The notes beneath the pieces were generated by a model. It did not search any database. It was given only the letters and a program-made list of their open reading frames with translations, and had not been told where the DNA came from. This document shows, one piece after another, positions 41,045 through 48,742 of a stretch of 64,000 bases of DNA. Source of the stretch: Bacillota bacterium (GTDB lineage Bacteria; Bacillota; Clostridia; Christensenellales; SZUA-584). The position numbers and the translations under genes are program-made. The stretch covers positions 3,530 through 67,529 of the forward strand of contig JAEYOE010000007.1 in assembly GCA_023412005.1 (NCBI GenBank), in the 5' to 3' direction. The first letter of the stretch is position 1; the number at the start of each line of letters is the position of its first letter.

Positions 41045-42855
41045 TACTCGTTTTCCTCTTCTTCCAGTTTAATTCCGTTCTGCTGGCAATACTGCTTTAA
41101 GAACTCCTCTGCAGCTTTTTTGAGCGAACCGATTGACGAATCCGATAAATCGCCTGTTTTATTGATGCCGATTCGTACTTCGGGATAATTTGTATCAACA
41201 TGCTGAAGGTACTGGCTTAAGAACGGCTTGACATGCGTCATGGGCAGCTTAATCAGATATTTGTTCACAGAAACATAAAGAAGTATAACCTGACTGGCCG
41301 TCTGATATGGCGAGTACTGGCCCTGTTTGAGTGATTCGGTGAGCCGCGCACCCTGCTCCAGCGTTTCGCGCGTCGCTTTGTCAAGGTCAGAAGCAAACTG
41401 GGCGAAAACCGCGAGTTCACGGTATTGCGCCAGATCAAGGCGTAAACGCCCCGCCACCTTTCTCATCGCTTTTGTTTGGGCACTGCCGCCCACGCGCGAC
41501 ACGGAAAGGCCGACATTAACCGCCGGACGAATGCCCGCGTTAAAAAGCTCAGACTCCAAGAATATCTGTCCGTCTGTAATGGAAATCACGTTTGTCGGTA
41601 TGTATGCGGATATATCACCCGCCATTGTCTCAATAATCGGCAGTGCCGTCATTGAGCCGCCGCCTCTCTCATCGTTCAGCTTCGCGGCACGTTCCAGCAA
41701 CCGTGAATGCAGATAGAAAACGTCGCCCGGATAGGCTTCGCGGCCCGGCGGGCGGCGAAGCAGCAGTGACATTGTTCTGTAAGCCACAGCATGCTTTGAT
41801 AAATCATCGTATACGATCAACACGTCTTTACCGTTGTACATGAACTCTTCGGCAATCGCGCATCCCGCATACGGCGCAATGTACTGCATGGACGGCATGT
41901 CGCTGCCTGTGGAAACCACAACAATGGTATACTCCATCGCGCCTTCTTCTTCGAGCGTCTGTATGATGGACGCAATCGTAGAGGCTTTCTGCCCAATGGC
42001 AACATACACGCAGTAGACGTTTTTGCCCTTTTGATTCAGTATTGTATCCACAGCCACAGCCGTTTTGCCCGTCTGCCGGTCCCCAATGATCAGCTCTCTT
42101 TGGCCTTTGCCAATCGGGATCATGCTGTCGATGCTCAAAATTCCCGTTTCCAGCGGCTGTCTAACACCCGTTCTGTCGAAAATCATCGGCGCTTCCGCTT
42201 CAATCGTGCGGTATTTGGTTGCGGCGATTTTGCCCTTGTTATCCATCGGCACGCCGAGCGGGCTCACAATACGCCCGAGCAGCACGTCGCCCACCGGCAC
42301 CTGCACGACCGTCCCCGTGTTGCGCACGGTTGAGCCTTCAATAACATCCTGCGCGCCGCTCAGCAGCACCGCACCGAGGCTTTCCTTAGAAAGGTTCATA
42401 ACGATACCGTAGGCACCGTTTTCAAACTCCAGCAGTTCGCCGTATTTGCAGCCTTCCAGCCCGGCCACATGCACGATGCCGTCGCCCGCATAAGTCACCG
42501 TACCCACTTCTGTGGTATCAATAGCGCCCTTAAATTTATCAATTCTTTCTCTGGCTGCCTCACTGAACTCCTCGGCGTCAAAATCCAAGTTGAAATCGCC
42601 CGCTTCCAAGGCATCCTCTTGATACGGCGTCTCGGTATCGATAATATAATTTTTGATTTTTCCCAAATGAGAGCGAACACTTCTGTCGTAGACCTTGTTG
42701 TTGATCACCACAACAAAACCGCCCAATAATTCCGGCACGATCTCTGTTTTGAACGTGATATCCGCGCCGGTGAGCGCTTCAAAGCGCTTTTTGATCGACT
42801 GTACTGTCAGCTCATCGAGCGGCACAGCCGATTTGAGTTTTCCTTCGATAACCAC
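41044..42855 (-). CDS. atpA: F-type ATP synthase alpha subunit with fused delta C-terminal domain
   Basis: 603 residues, about 90 longer than usual. Residues 1-72 match the C-terminal domain of the delta (OSCP) subunit: KLKSAVPLDELTVQSIKKRF, ALTGADITFKTEIVPELLGG and VVVINNKVYDRSVRSHLGKI. An acidic linker (about 73-90) leads to an ordinary alpha subunit: AEEFSEAARERIDKF, EVGTVTYAGDGIVHV and P-loop GDRQTGKT at 258-265 (169-176 in E. coli, an offset of 89). The start is GTG directly after the atpF stop (TAAGTG). No separate atpH gene occurs, and no remnant of the delta N-terminal domain lies between. The normal delta N-terminal domain docks on the alpha N-termini, so the fusion replaces that contact with a covalent link. 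Confidence 0.96.
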   Translation of the reverse strand: MVIEGKLKSAVPLDELTVQSIKKRFEALTGADITFKTEIVPELLGGFVVVINNKVYDRSVRSHLGKIKNYIIDTETPYQEDALEAGDFNLDFDAEEFSEAARERIDKFKGAIDTTEVGTVTYAGDGIVHVAGLEGCKYGELLEFENGAYGIVMNLSKESLGAVLLSGAQDVIEGSTVRNTGTVVQVPVGDVLLGRIVSPLGVPMDNKGKIAATKYRTIEAEAPMIFDRTGVRQPLETGILSIDSMIPIGKGQRELIIGDRQTGKTAVAVDTILNQKGKNVYCVYVAIGQKASTIASIIQTLEEEGAMEYTIVVVSTGSDMPSMQYIAPYAGCAIAEEFMYNGKDVLIVYDDLSKHAVAYRTMSLLLRRPPGREAYPGDVFYLHSRLLERAAKLNDERGGGSMTALPIIETMAGDISAYIPTNVISITDGQIFLESELFNAGIRPAVNVGLSVSRVGGSAQTKAMRKVAGRLRLDLAQYRELAVFAQFASDLDKATRETLEQGARLTESLKQGQYSPYQTASQVILLYVSVNKYLIKLPMTHVKPFLSQYLQHVDTNYPEVRIGINKTGDLSDSSIGSLKKAAEEFLKQYCQQNGIKLEEEENE

Positions 42856-43335
42856 TTATCCCACCCTCTCGAAGAACTCGTCAATGATCTTATGGTTATC
42901 ATCCAAAGAAATTTCTCTTTCCAGCACCTTTTCGGCAATCTGTATGCTCATCTCGGCTATCTGCTTGCGCATATCCAAGCGTGCTTGTACCTTCTCGGCT
43001 TCAATCTCTTTTTTAGCTCTGACCACAAGGTTCCTTGCGTGTTCTTTAGCGTTGTCAACAATCTCACGTGCATGATCCCTAGCCATCTCATTGCTTTTAG
43101 TGATAAGTTCAGCTGCCTCGTTATGCGCCTCTGCCAGCAGATGCTCATACTCTTCCTTTTGCTGTATCAATTGTTTTTCACGCGCATCAAGTTCATCGAT
43201 TTTATCCGAAACAGAATGTTCGCGTTTTTTCATGAACTTCAAAATCGGCTTGTAAACAAGCAGTTTGAGTACGAAAAACATAATGACAACATTCAATACA
43301 TGCAGGCCGATCTGCAAAGGCTCTATTTCCAGCAT
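42856..43335 (-). CDS. atpF: F-type ATP synthase b subunit
   Basis: 159 residues: an N-terminal membrane helix (GLHVLNVVIMFFVLKLLVYKPIL) and a long charged helical stalk (KQLIQQKEEYEHLLAEAHNEA). It forms the peripheral stalk that holds the F1 head through delta. Its C-terminus would here have to bind the delta domain carried by alpha. Ends one codon before atpA. Length is ordinary for an unfused b subunit. Confidence 0.95.
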   Translation of the reverse strand: MLEIEPLQIGLHVLNVVIMFFVLKLLVYKPILKFMKKREHSVSDKIDELDAREKQLIQQKEEYEHLLAEAHNEAAELITKSNEMARDHAREIVDNAKEHARNLVVRAKKEIEAEKVQARLDMRKQIAEMSIQIAEKVLEREISLDDNHKIIDEFFERVG

Positions 43336-43376
43336 AATTACACCTCATTTAATGGTTGGTTACGTATTGCCCCCGG

Positions 43377-43601
43377 TCAGATCTTTCCGAACATCAATAT
43401 GGCAATAACAAAACCGTAAATAGCCGTCGTCTCGGCAAAAGCAAGGCCGATAAGCAGCATTGTACTGATTTTACCGCTGGCTTCGGGCTGCCGTGCCACC
43501 GCTTCCGTCGCGCCTTTAGTCGCGAGACCCATGCCGATACCTGCGCCGAGTCCTGTTAAAACCGCGATACCTACACCGATCCCAATAAGTGCCGTTCCCA
43601 T
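43377..43601 (-). CDS. atpE: F-type ATP synthase c subunit
   Basis: 74 residues, a helical hairpin that builds the rotor ring. The loop reads ARQPEASGKI and the ion-binding carboxylate is E57 in FAETTAIYGFV. T58 and Y62 occupy the positions that help bind Na+ in sodium-type rings, but the glutamine expected in helix 1 is replaced by M24 (GIGMG). The set is therefore mixed, and H+ use seems more likely; Na+ cannot be ruled out. The start follows CAGGAGGT. Confidence 0.95.
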   Translation of the reverse strand: MGTALIGIGVGIAVLTGLGAGIGMGLATKGATEAVARQPEASGKISTMLLIGLAFAETTAIYGFVIAILMFGKI

Positions 43602-43640
43602 GATTGTTTACCTCCAGTAATTATAAACTTTATTTTAATT

Positions 43641-44372
43641 TTATCTTTTAGCCCCGTACAGCACCGTCTCTTCCATGAAGGACAGTGTCAGCACGAGGAA
43701 TATGTACGTTTGAATGCCCACATGCGCCAAGTTAAAGTACATGGCCAGAAAAGCCGGCACCCCGATAGACAAATATGTCACGCTGTACAGTAAGTCCATC
43801 ACAACCAGACCCGCAAACATGTTGCCGAAAAGACGGAATGAGAGCGAAACCGGAATGACCGCATGCGTGACGATATTAATGGGAAGCATAAAACCGATGG
43901 GTTTGACAAACCACTTCAAGCGGCCGATAAAGCCTGTGGCATAGAAGCCAAACGCGTTGATAAGCACGAACGACATCAGCGCGAGCGCAATGGTGAAATT
44001 GATATCGGTGGCCGGTGCGCGAAAACCGAAAAGCTCAATCATGCTGGTGGAAACAATCATCACGGCAATTGTAAACACATAGGCCGCATACGACGAACCG
44101 CGTTTGCCCAGCTGCGTGTTTGTGAATTTTTCGCAAAACTCCACAAACATCTCGAGTATATTTTGTATTCCTTTGGGAACTGTTTTGAATTTCGGAATGA
44201 TGAGAATACGAACCAATATTGCGACAGCAATCAAAATGAGCATCACAATCCATGTGAAAAAAAGTGTTTCTGGAACTTCCAGCCCAAACAATGAAACCTT
44301 TGGAGGGGTCACAGTTACCTGCTCCGCTTTAAATGCCATCCGTCCAATACCAGTAGACAAAAGCTGTGTCAT
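43641..44372 (-). CDS. atpB: F-type ATP synthase a subunit
   Basis: 243 residues with five to six membrane helices. The essential arginine lies in SLSFRLFGNMFAG, and the last helix reads YIFLVLTLSFMEETVLYG. The a subunit forms the ion half-channels against the c ring. The operon order is atpI-like, atpB, atpE, atpF, atpA (with delta domain), atpG, atpD, atpC. Confidence 0.96.
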   Translation of the reverse strand: MTQLLSTGIGRMAFKAEQVTVTPPKVSLFGLEVPETLFFTWIVMLILIAVAILVRILIIPKFKTVPKGIQNILEMFVEFCEKFTNTQLGKRGSSYAAYVFTIAVMIVSTSMIELFGFRAPATDINFTIALALMSFVLINAFGFYATGFIGRLKWFVKPIGFMLPINIVTHAVIPVSLSFRLFGNMFAGLVVMDLLYSVTYLSIGVPAFLAMYFNLAHVGIQTYIFLVLTLSFMEETVLYGAKR

Positions 44373-44404
44373 CGCTGCTGTCCTTTCCGCCGTGATTTCG
44401 CGGT

Positions 44405-44674
44405 CTATGTTTTCATTTTATTATTCCGAATGTTGATGAACACCAGTGCCGCAATAAGACCGAGAAACATGCCGACCGCCGTCCATATCACATGTGTGAG
44501 GGAAACCGAGGAGATAAGAATGATGATAAACACAATCAGCGCGATTTTTAAAAAAATTAAAAATACACCAAGCGCCTTTGCTTTTATACTTTCACCGGTT
44601 ATCATCTTCGTGAATGCGTTCAGGCCAATCACCTGCAGCATCCCGATGGCGATCCCCACAAACAATCCCCACAT
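44405..44674 (-). CDS. AtpI-like small membrane protein
   Basis: 89 residues with three or four hydrophobic segments. It stands first in the atp operon, the place of atpI, whose product helps c-ring assembly or divalent-cation supply. Sequence similarity to AtpI is weak by eye; the position supports the call. The ATG at 44674 has no clear ribosome site; a GTG five codons on is an alternative. It starts 15 bases after the end of the upstream GNAT gene, so an operon promoter may lie inside that gene or further up. Confidence 0.7.
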   Translation of the reverse strand: MWGLFVGIAIGMLQVIGLNAFTKMITGESIKAKALGVFLIFLKIALIVFIIILISSVSLTHVIWTAVGMFLGLIAALVFINIRNNKMKT

Positions 44675-44689
44675 AACAACTAATTGTAA

Positions 44690-45697
44690 TCAATATGCCT
44701 CAAAAATGCAAGTCTTCTTCGGCACAAAAAAACGCCCGGCTTGGTGTTCGTGCCGATTTGCTCCGCAGTGAACAATACGTGCCAGTTCCGCGACATCAAG
44801 GGTGCTGCGCGCCCCGCCTGCCGTATTGTTCCATGAAGCAAAATCGTCCTTTACATCGATCTCTTCCAGCAATTCCTGAGCGTCGAAATCGTTGAGCAGC
44901 GCGTGAACATCCACCACGCGCGCCATGCCATGCTTCACAGCATCCATACCATCCGACGGTATAATATATTCGGCCATGTGATGCCCTTGTGACAGCACAT
45001 GCGCGAGCAGCGCCCCGATATCTTCTTCATCCCGGTAAACTGTCTCGATGATGTCGGCCTTGCCATCAGTGCTGTGATAAAGCATATACGCACCGGCCCT
45101 GCCGTCTTTAAGCAGCACGGCACAGCGCCCGTTATCGCTTTTGAGTTCACCCAAACGCCATTGCCATTCGCGTTTGCCTCTGACCACGTAACCGTCGTAC
45201 GCACGCATCATGCCCTCGTATATCGGCGCAAGCACGGCAGCATCCGCTGTTTCTATTACCTCGGTGCCACGCAGACGGCTGGCCGCGCTGACCTTCTGGC
45301 GGCTGACGTATGAATAAGCCGCCCATCCGAATGCCTCATAAAACGCATGGCTGAACGGATACAAATGCGTGATAAATACACCGCGTGATTTTAAGAGACT
45401 GAGCGATTCCAGCAGCATTGTGCGCATCAGCCCTTCCCCGCGGCGGTTTAAAGCGGTGGCCACACCGGCAATGAAGGCGGAATTAACCGGTTTGCCCTGA
45501 ATTCGGATTGTGTACGGAATTAAATGAACGATGGAAATGAGCTGGCCTCCCTCAAACATGCAAAGCGAACTGCCTTCCGGCAGCTTATTCGCAAAATACC
45601 AGTTGATAAACGCGTCTGAGTCATTAAAGGCCTCTTTCCACAGCGCCTTGGCCAGCGGCCGTTCGTCTTCACAAAGCAGGCGAATATCCTTGCTCAT
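44690..45697 (-). CDS. Eis-like GNAT N-acetyltransferase
   Basis: 335 residues from the ATG at 45695-45697, which overlaps the stop of the upstream gene (ATGA). The first GNAT domain shows VATALNRRGEGLMRTMLLESLSLLKSRGVFITHLYPFSHAFYEAFGW. The total length and the weaker second half fit Eis-type acetyltransferases, which modify aminoglycosides, lysines or other amines. Co-translated with the DUF2156 gene. Substrate unknown. Confidence 0.85.
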   Translation of the reverse strand: MSKDIRLLCEDERPLAKALWKEAFNDSDAFINWYFANKLPEGSSLCMFEGGQLISIVHLIPYTIRIQGKPVNSAFIAGVATALNRRGEGLMRTMLLESLSLLKSRGVFITHLYPFSHAFYEAFGWAAYSYVSRQKVSAASRLRGTEVIETADAAVLAPIYEGMMRAYDGYVVRGKREWQWRLGELKSDNGRCAVLLKDGRAGAYMLYHSTDGKADIIETVYRDEEDIGALLAHVLSQGHHMAEYIIPSDGMDAVKHGMARVVDVHALLNDFDAQELLEEIDVKDDFASWNNTAGGARSTLDVAELARIVHCGANRHEHQAGRFFVPKKTCIFEAY

Positions 45698-46587
45698 AAG
45701 TTTCTCACACCCACAAATTTCTCCTTCAGACAAGCGGGGTAATACGACAGCTTGGCTTTACGCAGCCCCTCGATGCCCATATCCTCTTCCCTGTTGATAT
45801 ACTTCACATCGCTGAACTCCCGGCTCGCGAACTCCTTGTTGATCAGCGCAAATACGCCCTGAATATCCGGGTTTGCCTTTTCAATATGGATGATTGCCAT
45901 ATCGTCGAACTTTTCGCCGATCGAATAGGCCTCAAGGCTGCCGTCTACATAGAGCATGCCGCACTTTAAGCCCAGCGTATCAATGTTTTTCAGCGCATCC
46001 TTGGCGGCATTCAATTCGTTCACGTAGCTTTGCGACGCTTCGCCCTTGTTTTCCATCCACCGCTCCTGCAGCGAAATGCACGCATCGTAATCCTCGTTTG
46101 TGTAGCGGCGGTATTCAAACGTATGCTCTTTTAAAAACCTGTTGATATGGTTACGTTTCGCGTGATACTTCTTGCCCTCGAGCGTTATCAAATCCTGTGC
46201 GTTGTAAACATATTCAAAGCTGTCCCTGTCGGCGGTAAACGTGTACCAGCCGGGGCAGTCGTGCTCTATCTTTTCCTTTTGCTCGGTGGTTACACCCTTT
46301 AAAAGCGGCTTTTCTCCCCGAGACGCGAAAAACTCGTCATACCGTCTCAGCGGCTTTTCCATGCTTTCATCGCAGCAATCCAGAAACGGCGGCAAAGCGA
46401 ATGAAACGCTGCCGTTGCTTAAATGCAGATACAATGCCAGATCATCGGTAGCCATTTTGATGTTCCATGCCTTGCGCCAAATAAAAATGTTGGCGAATGA
46501 CGCTTCAAGATTTTGATATCCATGACACACCGTATAAATTTCAAAGTTCGTTTTGTCTTCGAGTTCTATCGGTCTAAAACTTAACAT
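45694..46587 (-). CDS. DUF2156 protein (aminoacyl-phosphatidylglycerol synthase-like GNAT fold)
   Basis: 297 residues from the ATG at 46585-46587, preceded by GGGAGAAGG; the frame runs on upstream without a site. Segments such as SFANIFIWRKAWNIKM, LEGKKYHAKRNHINRFLKEHTFEYRRYT and GVFALINKEFASREFSDVKYINREEDMGIEGLRKAKLSYYP match the DUF2156 family. MprF has this domain fused to a flippase; here no membrane part is present. It may acylate a lipid or a peptide using aminoacyl-tRNA or acyl-CoA. Overlaps the Eis-like gene by 4 bases. Confidence 0.85.
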   Translation of the reverse strand: MLSFRPIELEDKTNFEIYTVCHGYQNLEASFANIFIWRKAWNIKMATDDLALYLHLSNGSVSFALPPFLDCCDESMEKPLRRYDEFFASRGEKPLLKGVTTEQKEKIEHDCPGWYTFTADRDSFEYVYNAQDLITLEGKKYHAKRNHINRFLKEHTFEYRRYTNEDYDACISLQERWMENKGEASQSYVNELNAAKDALKNIDTLGLKCGMLYVDGSLEAYSIGEKFDDMAIIHIEKANPDIQGVFALINKEFASREFSDVKYINREEDMGIEGLRKAKLSYYPACLKEKFVGVRNL

Positions 46588-46760
46588 GCCTTCTCCCAAT
46601 AAGTTAATTTTCTTATTATATACCAACGTGAGACTATTGGAAAACGCGATATGCCAATGGCTGGCATCAAAGTTCATCGTTGTTTTCACTTATGGGCGCT
46701 AAGCTTGCTTATACACCGTCTCAGCCTTGTTTTTGAACTTTCTTTCGTGTTCTAACGCAA

Positions 46761-46796
46761 AAAAGGCGTGCATTCACATTGAAGCACACCTTTAGT
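46761..46796 (-). terminator. Terminator of the ferredoxin gene
   Basis: Minus strand AAAGGTGTGCTTCA and TGAATGCACGCCTTT form a 14-pair stem with mismatch, followed by T's. Confidence 0.8.
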
Positions 46797-46801
46797 TTCT
46801 T

Positions 46802-47497
46802 TTAGTCTTCAATAATCTCGCCGTTCGGCGCAATCACAGTTACCTGCCATGGAATCATCTTGCCGCTGCTTTGCAGCGCCTGCTTTACCGCGTATTCCAA
46901 GCCGCCGCAGCAGGGCACGCTCATACGCAGCACCTCAACGCTTTTGATGTTGTTGTGCTTTATAATCTCTGTCAGCTTTTCCGAATAATCCACCATATCG
47001 AGCTTCGGGCAGCCGATCAGCGTAATTTTGCCACGCATGAATTCCTGGTGCACATTCGCGTAAGCAAACGCCGTGCAGTCTGCCGCAACGAGCAGCTTGG
47101 CGCCGTCAAAATACGGTGCGTTAATCGGCACCAGCTTAATCTGGCACGGCCATTGGCCAAGCTCAGATACCGCCTGCGCAGCGGGTTTCGGCGCAGGCGC
47201 CTGTGTCTTTCTTTCCAGTGCAGCCGCACGGGCCGACGGGCATCCGCCTCCTGTATGCTGCTGTTTCATATGCTTTTCCACCGCCTCCTGATCAAACGCA
47301 GCCGCTTCGCGTTCTTCAATTGTAATCGCGCCTGTCGGGCATTCGGGCAGGCAGTTGCCAAGGCCGTCGCAGTACGATTCCGACATCAGCTTTGCCTTGC
47401 CGTCAACCATCGCCAGCGCCCCCTCATGACACGCATCCACGCACAGCCCGCAGCCGTTGCATTTATCTTCGTCAATTGTAATGATGTTGCGTTTCAT
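46802..47497 (-). CDS. 4Fe-4S ferredoxin-type protein with C-terminal cysteine domain
   Basis: 231 residues. The first cluster motif is CNGCGLCVDAC and the second CDGLGNCLPECPTGAI. A linker with a CPSARAAA segment leads to a second domain of about 110 residues holding ADCTAFAY, GCPKLDMVDY and SVPCCGG. The protein is a soluble electron carrier or a redox/sulfur sensor of the kind found next to Crp/Fnr regulators in clostridia. It is transcribed away from the Crp/Fnr gene and preceded by a palindrome placed for activation. Confidence 0.87.
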   Translation of the reverse strand: MKRNIITIDEDKCNGCGLCVDACHEGALAMVDGKAKLMSESYCDGLGNCLPECPTGAITIEEREAAAFDQEAVEKHMKQQHTGGGCPSARAAALERKTQAPAPKPAAQAVSELGQWPCQIKLVPINAPYFDGAKLLVAADCTAFAYANVHQEFMRGKITLIGCPKLDMVDYSEKLTEIIKHNNIKSVEVLRMSVPCCGGLEYAVKQALQSSGKMIPWQVTVIAPNGEIIED

Positions 47498-47537
47498 TAT
47501 TCTCTCCTCCTTCGTTCATCCTTGCTTTTCTGGCCTT

Positions 47538-47579
47538 ATTATCGTATATTTGAAACGATTCGTCCGTTGCATTTGCAAC
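47538..47579. promoter_or_regulatory. Divergent promoter region with Crp/Fnr-type palindrome
   Basis: GTTGC-ATTT-GCAAC (47566-47579) is a perfect 5+5 palindrome. On the minus strand a GATAAT (47538-47543) would give transcription from about 47531, so the palindrome centre lies at -41.5, the class II activator position. On the plus strand TTGCTT (47522-47527), 17 bases, TATATT (47545-47550) is the regulator's promoter, with the palindrome at about +15, where binding would repress. Confidence 0.65.
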
Positions 47580-47594
47580 AATCGGGAGGGTGTT

Positions 47595-48290
47595 GTGACT
47601 ATTTCATCCATTTATTCTGCAAATATCGCGCTTTTCAAGGGTATTGGCGAAGCCGAGCTTGACGGCATGCTGCAGTGCCTTGGCGCTGCGCAGAAAAGCT
47701 ATAAGAAAGGCAGCTATATTCTAATGGCTGGCGATGCGCTGCATCACGTGGGCGTTTTGCTGTCGGGCCAGGCCACGGTGTATAAAACCGATCTGCTCGG
47801 CAGCCGCACGGTTCTCGGCGCGCTGACGCCGCCGCAGCTGTTTGCCGAAACGTTTGTCTGCGCGGGTGTGAAGACGAGCCCGGTTTCGGTGGAAGCCGCG
47901 AGCGACGTGGATGTGCTGCTGCTCGCGTTCGAAAGGATATTGCACACGTGCTCATCGTGCTGCGCGCATCACTCCGCGCTGATTTACAACATGCTGCGCA
48001 TTGTGGCGCAGAAGAACTTGGCGCTCAGCGAGAAGATGGATCATATGGCGCGAAAAACCACGCGTCAAAAGATCGCATCGTATCTGATTGATCAGGCGAC
48101 ACGCGCTGGCGGCCGCCGCTTTGAGATTGCGCTGGACCGGCAGGCCCTGGCCGACTATTTGAGTGTGAACCGCAGCGCGCTCTCGCGCGAGCTGTCGCAT
48201 ATGAACGAGGAGGGCGTTTTGGATTATCAGCGCAACAGCTTTTTTATCCGCAGCCTCGAGGCTTTGGAAGAGATGCTGCTTCACGAGTAA
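47595..48290 (+). CDS. Crp/Fnr family transcriptional regulator
   Basis: 231 residues from the GTG at 47595-47597, preceded by GGGAGGG. The cNMP-binding-like N-domain (LFKGIGEAELDGMLQCL...KKGSYILMAGDALHHVGVLLSGQATVYK) is followed by a helix-turn-helix (DRQALADYLSVNRSALSRELSHMNEEGVL). Four Cys residues lie near HTCSSCCAHH, a possible redox or cluster site. It faces a ferredoxin-type gene and most likely activates it and represses itself. The ligand is unknown; HcpR-like and CprK-like relatives sense NO or redox. Confidence 0.9.
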   Translation: MTISSIYSANIALFKGIGEAELDGMLQCLGAAQKSYKKGSYILMAGDALHHVGVLLSGQATVYKTDLLGSRTVLGALTPPQLFAETFVCAGVKTSPVSVEAASDVDVLLLAFERILHTCSSCCAHHSALIYNMLRIVAQKNLALSEKMDHMARKTTRQKIASYLIDQATRAGGRRFEIALDRQALADYLSVNRSALSRELSHMNEEGVLDYQRNSFFIRSLEALEEMLLHE

Positions 48291-48322
48291 TACACAGCCC
48301 TAATATTCAAAGGATGACATCT

Positions 48323-48610
48323 ATGAAAAAGAAAATAATGATTAAAAAGCTGAATGAAGATGATATATTGGAAATCCTGCTCGCGCATTATCAAGACCAA
48401 AAACAATATAAAGACTTTAAGAATACAAGAGGTCTTCTATTGGGCGAACCGGGTAAAGATTTAAGATTTATCGGTGTATTCGTCAATGAAGCTGCCAATG
48501 AAATATTTCATTACGATCTGGAGGCGATCGACAGAGAGCAGGATTTCAATAAAGACCATTCTTTCTTTGAAAAGTATCCCGAAACTTATTTGGGAGCCGA
48601 TAAAATATGA
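48323..48610 (+). CDS. Hypothetical protein, AT-rich
   Basis: 95 residues from the ATG at 48323 (AAAGGA eight bases before); an ATG at 48314 is possible. Lysine- and aspartate-rich, with NTRGLLLGEPGKDLRFIGVF in the middle. No family is recognised. Codon choice is more AT-rich than the neighbouring genes, which suggests recent arrival. It stands between the Crp/Fnr gene and argJ. Confidence 0.6.
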   Translation: MKKKIMIKKLNEDDILEILLAHYQDQKQYKDFKNTRGLLLGEPGKDLRFIGVFVNEAANEIFHYDLEAIDREQDFNKDHSFFEKYPETYLGADKI

Positions 48611-48701
48611 TGGCTATGATCAAAAAGTTGAATAAGCAAAGAATGCAGATAATTAGTCAATCATGACAAATTTAATTACTTATGGACGCAGATACGCATT
48701 A

Positions 48702-48710
48702 TGCTATAAT
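48702..48710 (+). promoter_or_regulatory. argJ promoter, extended -10
   Basis: TGCTATAAT (48702-48710) is an extended -10 element without a good -35, about 30 bases before the argJ ATG. GCAT-t-ATGC overlaps it and could be an ArgR half-site pair. Confidence 0.45.
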
Positions 48711-48742
48711 AATTCGGTAATTTGAGAAAGGGATTTTAACGC

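Noticed and set aside
47457..47594. Longer N-terminus of the Crp/Fnr protein
   Set aside because: The GTG at 47595 follows a good ribosome site and gives normal length; the upstream extension crosses the promoter and palindrome.
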